A stretch of 64,000 nt of DNA. Source: Paraburkholderia haematera (GTDB lineage: Bacteria > Pseudomonadota > Gammaproteobacteria > Burkholderiales > Burkholderiaceae). The position numbers were made by a program, and so were the translations under genes. Shown here piece by piece: positions 61,011-64,000 of the stretch. Where the stretch lies: positions 248,001-312,000 of the forward strand of contig NZ_CAJNBK010000004.1 in the NCBI RefSeq assembly GCF_905220975.1, written 5' to 3'. How positions within the stretch are numbered: position 1 is the stretch's first letter; every line of letters starts with the position of its first letter. The notes under the pieces were generated by a model, which saw only the letters and a list, made by a program, of their open reading frames with translations, did not search any database and was not told where the DNA came from.

Positions 61011-63638
61011 ATGCGCACCCGGGAACACTCTTCACGGCCGCGCGCCGGAAACTGGTTCGTGCTCAGGCGCAGCCATGCCGTGATGCTCGGCGCGCTGGCC
61101 GCCTGGGGCACGGCCCCTGCGTTCGCCGACTCGACGATGCTTGCCGACGTGCAGTTCAATAGCGAGTTTCTGATGAAACCGAAAGGCCAAAGCGTCGACG
61201 TATCGCGTTTCGAGCGCGGCAATCCGGTGCAGCCCGGCGAGTACACCGTCGATCTCTACGTGAACGGAAACTGGATCGGTCACGACACGCAGCGTTTTGT
61301 GGCGCGGGAAGGCGCGGGGAACGCCGTGCCCTGTTTCGGCAAGGCGCTGATCGAGCGCCTCGGTCTGGACTTTTCGGCATTGTCGGACAAGGGCCGCGGC
61401 GAACTCGCAAAAGCCCAGGCGGGTGAATGCGCGAACCTCGCCGATCTCGTCGACGGTGCGTCGCAATCTTTCGAGCTGTCCGATCTGCGGCTCGATTTGA
61501 GCATCCCGCAGGCATCCCTGCTGCGCAATCCCCAAGGCTACGTGAGCCCCGAATTCTGGGACGAAGGCGTGACTTCAGCCACTTTGGGCTACAACCTGAA
61601 TTCATTTCGCGTGACAGGGTCGGGCTCCGCGAATACGCAGACCTATCTCGGCCTGAATAGCGGCGTCAATATCGGTAGTTGGCACTTCCGGCAAAATTCG
61701 GCGCTGACGTGGCAATCGAACGGGCCGCGCACATATCAGAATATCGCGACCTACGTGCAGCACGATCTGCCGTCGATTCGCAGCCAGTTGACGCTGGGCG
61801 ACGCCTTTACCGATGGCGCCGTTTTCGACAGCATCGGTATTCGCGGTGTTGAACTCGCGAGCGATGACCGCATGTTGCCCGACTCGCTGCGGGGTTATGC
61901 ACCGCTGATTCGTGGCGTGGCAATGACCAATGCGCGTGTGAGCGTCACGCAGAACGGCAACAAGCTGTACGAGACGACGGTCGCGCCGGGCGCATTCGAG
62001 ATTAACGATCTGTACGCCACGGGCTATGGCGGCAATCTGCTCGTCACGGTTACGGAGGCCGACGGCAGCCAGCATAGTTTCTCGGTGCCTTATGCGTCGG
62101 TCGCGCAGTTGCTGCGTCCGGGTATCACGCGCTTCAATGTCGCCGCGGGCCAGCTTCGCGACGCGCAGGTCAATCAGCACGACAACCTGCTTCAGGGAAC
62201 GGTGCAGCACGGTTTCAACAACGTGATCACCGGTTACGCGGGGACGATTGTCGCAAACGGCTATCTCGCGGGACTGCTCGGCGCGGCGGTCAATACGCCG
62301 CTGGGCGCGGTCGCGTTAGACGTGACCGAGGCGCGCGCCAACATTCGCGGCGTGACCAATACGACCGGTCAGAGCGTGCGAATCAGCTACAGCAAGCTGG
62401 TGCCGGCCACCGACACCAACTTCACCGTCGCCGCCTATCGCTATTCGTCGAGTGGTTTCTGGGCGTTGCGCGACGCCATGCTGGCGCGCAGCGCGGTTGC
62501 CGCGGGACAGGACCCGAGCGCCGTCGACCGTCAGCGCAATCAGGTCCAACTGACCATGAACCAGACCTTCGGCAATGGCTGGGGCAACGCCTATGTGGTC
62601 GGCTCGACGCTCGACTACTGGAATCGCGGCGGCACCACCACGCAATTCCAGATCGGCTACAACAATGTGTTGCGCGCGCTCGGCACCAGCTTCAGCTACA
62701 ACGTCTCGCTGTCGAGGCAACGCGACGGCCTGACTGGGCAGATGAACAACCAGCTGTTTGCGAGCGTCTCGATTCCGCTCGGCACCGGCCAGCATGCACC
62801 GACCCTGTCGACCAGCTTCACGCATAACAGTCAGAGTGGCTCGTCCGAGCAGGCGATGCTGAACGGCTCGGCCGGCGTGGACAACGAATTCACGTATGGC
62901 GTGACGGCTAACCATGCGCCGGGTTCAAGTGCCGGCGGCGTGAATGGCCAGTACCGCAGTCCGTACGCGACGCTGGCGGCGAGTGCAAGCGGCGGCTCCG
63001 GCTACTCGCAAGTGTCGGCGGGTGTGACCGGTGCGATCGTTGCGCATCCGGGTGGCGTGACCTTTGCCAACGATCTGGGCGACACGATCGGCGTGGTCGA
63101 GGCGAAAGACGCGAAAGGCGCCCGCATCACCAATTCGTCCGGCGTGCGTATCGATAACTTCGGCTACGCGGTGATTCCGTATCTGACGCCGTATAGCCTG
63201 AACACGGTCGAAATCGATCCGAAGGGAATCCCGCTCGACGTCGAATTCAAGTCGACCAGCCAGCAGGTGGCGCCGCGTGCCAATTCGGTGGTGATGATCC
63301 ACTTCGGCACGGTGACGGGCAGGGCGGCGGTGATCTCGGCCCGCTTGCCGAACGGGGCACCGTTGCCATTCGGCGCGACCGTGTACGACGCGAAGGGGCA
63401 GGGCGTCGGTGCGATCGGCCAGAACAGCCGGATCTTCGTGCGCGGCGTGGCCGATGACGGCGCGCTCACGGTGAAGTGGGGCGATGCCGCCGATGAACAG
63501 TGTGCATTCGGCTATCACCTGCCACCCAAGGGCGAAGACCGCGGCGCGTATGCGCATATCGATGCCGTGTGCGGCGCGACGGCCGGCGTAACGAACCAGG
63601 CAGCGGCGGGTGCGTCCGCTGGAGGAAAAGCGCAATGA
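61011..63638 (+). CDS. Outer-membrane fimbrial usher (FimD/PapC-like)
   Basis: An 875-residue usher. A signal peptide (VMLGALAAWGTAPAFA) precedes the N-terminal chaperone-binding domain (QFNSEFL, DVSRFERGNPVQPGEYTVDLYVNG), the 24-strand barrel with plug (RGVELASDDRMLPDSLRGYAPLIRG), and C-terminal domains with GTVTGRAAVISARLPNGAPLPFGATVYDA. All parts are present and the length is normal. It starts two bases after the chaperone stop, and its own stop overlaps the adhesin start (ATGA), showing tight coupling. Confidence 0.95.
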   Translation: MRTREHSSRPRAGNWFVLRRSHAVMLGALAAWGTAPAFADSTMLADVQFNSEFLMKPKGQSVDVSRFERGNPVQPGEYTVDLYVNGNWIGHDTQRFVAREGAGNAVPCFGKALIERLGLDFSALSDKGRGELAKAQAGECANLADLVDGASQSFELSDLRLDLSIPQASLLRNPQGYVSPEFWDEGVTSATLGYNLNSFRVTGSGSANTQTYLGLNSGVNIGSWHFRQNSALTWQSNGPRTYQNIATYVQHDLPSIRSQLTLGDAFTDGAVFDSIGIRGVELASDDRMLPDSLRGYAPLIRGVAMTNARVSVTQNGNKLYETTVAPGAFEINDLYATGYGGNLLVTVTEADGSQHSFSVPYASVAQLLRPGITRFNVAAGQLRDAQVNQHDNLLQGTVQHGFNNVITGYAGTIVANGYLAGLLGAAVNTPLGAVALDVTEARANIRGVTNTTGQSVRISYSKLVPATDTNFTVAAYRYSSSGFWALRDAMLARSAVAAGQDPSAVDRQRNQVQLTMNQTFGNGWGNAYVVGSTLDYWNRGGTTTQFQIGYNNVLRALGTSFSYNVSLSRQRDGLTGQMNNQLFASVSIPLGTGQHAPTLSTSFTHNSQSGSSEQAMLNGSAGVDNEFTYGVTANHAPGSSAGGVNGQYRSPYATLAASASGGSGYSQVSAGVTGAIVAHPGGVTFANDLGDTIGVVEAKDAKGARITNSSGVRIDNFGYAVIPYLTPYSLNTVEIDPKGIPLDVEFKSTSQQVAPRANSVVMIHFGTVTGRAAVISARLPNGAPLPFGATVYDAKGQGVGAIGQNSRIFVRGVADDGALTVKWGDAADEQCAFGYHLPPKGEDRGAYAHIDAVCGATAGVTNQAAAGASAGGKAQ

Positions 63639-64000
63639 AGAAGTCTCGCTCATACGGTACGCTGCGCAAATGCTTCGGCATCCTGATGCTTTGCGCGGCA
63701 GGGTGTGCCGGATTGGTCGCCAGCGCGCCCGCTCGTGCGGCGCTGCAATGCACGATTACCGGCTCGGCCGCGATCAGTTTCGGCACGATCACCGTGCCGC
63801 GCGACACACCGGTCGGCACGGCAATCGGGCCGGTGCAGTCTTCGACTGTTTCCGTTAACTGTCCGTCGAATCCCGGCACGGTGCCGCCGTACAACAACGG
63901 TTGGTATATCCAGTACTATCCGCAACTGACGAGCAGCGCGGTTGCGGGCGTATGGAATACCGGCATCGCGGGCATCGGCATCAAGGTCGTCGACGTCACC
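63635..64000 (+). CDS. Fimbrial tip adhesin or minor subunit, N-terminal part
   Basis: The first 122 residues are in the window. GGAGGAAAAGCGCA precedes the ATG at 63635, which overlaps the usher stop. The signal peptide is long (MKKSRSYGTLRKCFGILMLCAAG and onward to APARA), and the mature part begins ALQCTITGSAAISFGTITVPRD with a second Cys in SVNCPSNPG. Position after the usher gene and the start suggest a two-domain tip adhesin or a FimG-like minor pilin. The rest is outside the window. Confidence 0.85.
   Translation, partial: MKKSRSYGTLRKCFGILMLCAAGCAGLVASAPARAALQCTITGSAAISFGTITVPRDTPVGTAIGPVQSSTVSVNCPSNPGTVPPYNNGWYIQYYPQLTSSAVAGVWNTGIAGIGIKVVDVT

Overview
The window is GC-rich, densely coded chromosomal DNA of a Burkholderiales bacterium, most like Paraburkholderia or Caballeronia. 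That call is an inference from gene content: OmpR/LysR/TetR regulators, FUSC and OMF efflux operons, a twin-arginine carbonic anhydrase, an aromatic-catabolism gene cluster and a chaperone-usher fimbria. I saw no rRNA, tRNA, CRISPR array or insertion sequence.

Layout. 0-10.6 kb: end of a sugar ABC binding protein, L-fuconate dehydratase, the Kup potassium transporter, a polysaccharide flippase, a glutathione transferase, a hydrolase, an SRPBCC protein and a membrane diguanylate cyclase. 10.6-13.1 kb: gene-poor, with orphan hairpins and an exported hydrolase whose signal peptide is out of frame. 13.1-24.7 kb: beta-carbonic anhydrase, SDR plus TetR, a tandem FAD monooxygenase pair of which one copy is a fragment, a small secreted protein behind a PmrA/QseB-like box, cytochrome c4, a shortened winged-helix/ATPase regulator, a secreted repeat protein, LysR and LysE. 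24.7-28.3 kb: a histidine/basic amino-acid ABC operon preceded by four HutC-like operators. 28.3-40.7 kb: an SGNH lipoprotein, then two complete efflux operons (ytcA-mdtNOP type; ybhG-ybhF-permease-OMF type with a divergent CecR-like regulator and an 18-bp palindrome). 40.8-45.3 kb: dienoyl-CoA reductase and isomerase for unsaturated acyl-CoAs, a ketopantoate-reductase-like enzyme, a class II aldolase and a Crp/Fnr regulator. 45.9-50.8 kb: remains of a gallate/protocatechuate-4,5-cleavage cluster with an intact tannase-family esterase. 51-59.4 kb: an ABC exporter, copper genes, a fucosyltransferase-like gene, a 9-bp minisatellite, a collapsed kdp operon, a stress protein and an APC permease remnant. 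59.6-64 kb: a fimbrial operon running off the window.

The most striking feature is the number of genes that keep good ends but have lost their middles or tails, mostly with the reading frame still open: a 51-codon porin remnant, an MFS carrier lacking about half its helices, a 44-codon ligK start, a kdpA-kdpB tail fusion, a kdpE without its phosphorylation site next to a missing kdpD, a truncated MerR gene behind a perfect MerR-type promoter, an APC permease tail, a FAD monooxygenase fragment and a shortened ATPase regulator. Kup is intact while Kdp is destroyed, so potassium uptake probably rests on Kup unless another Kdp exists elsewhere. This looks like active genome erosion by short-homology deletion. 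Mis-assembly cannot be excluded from sequence alone.
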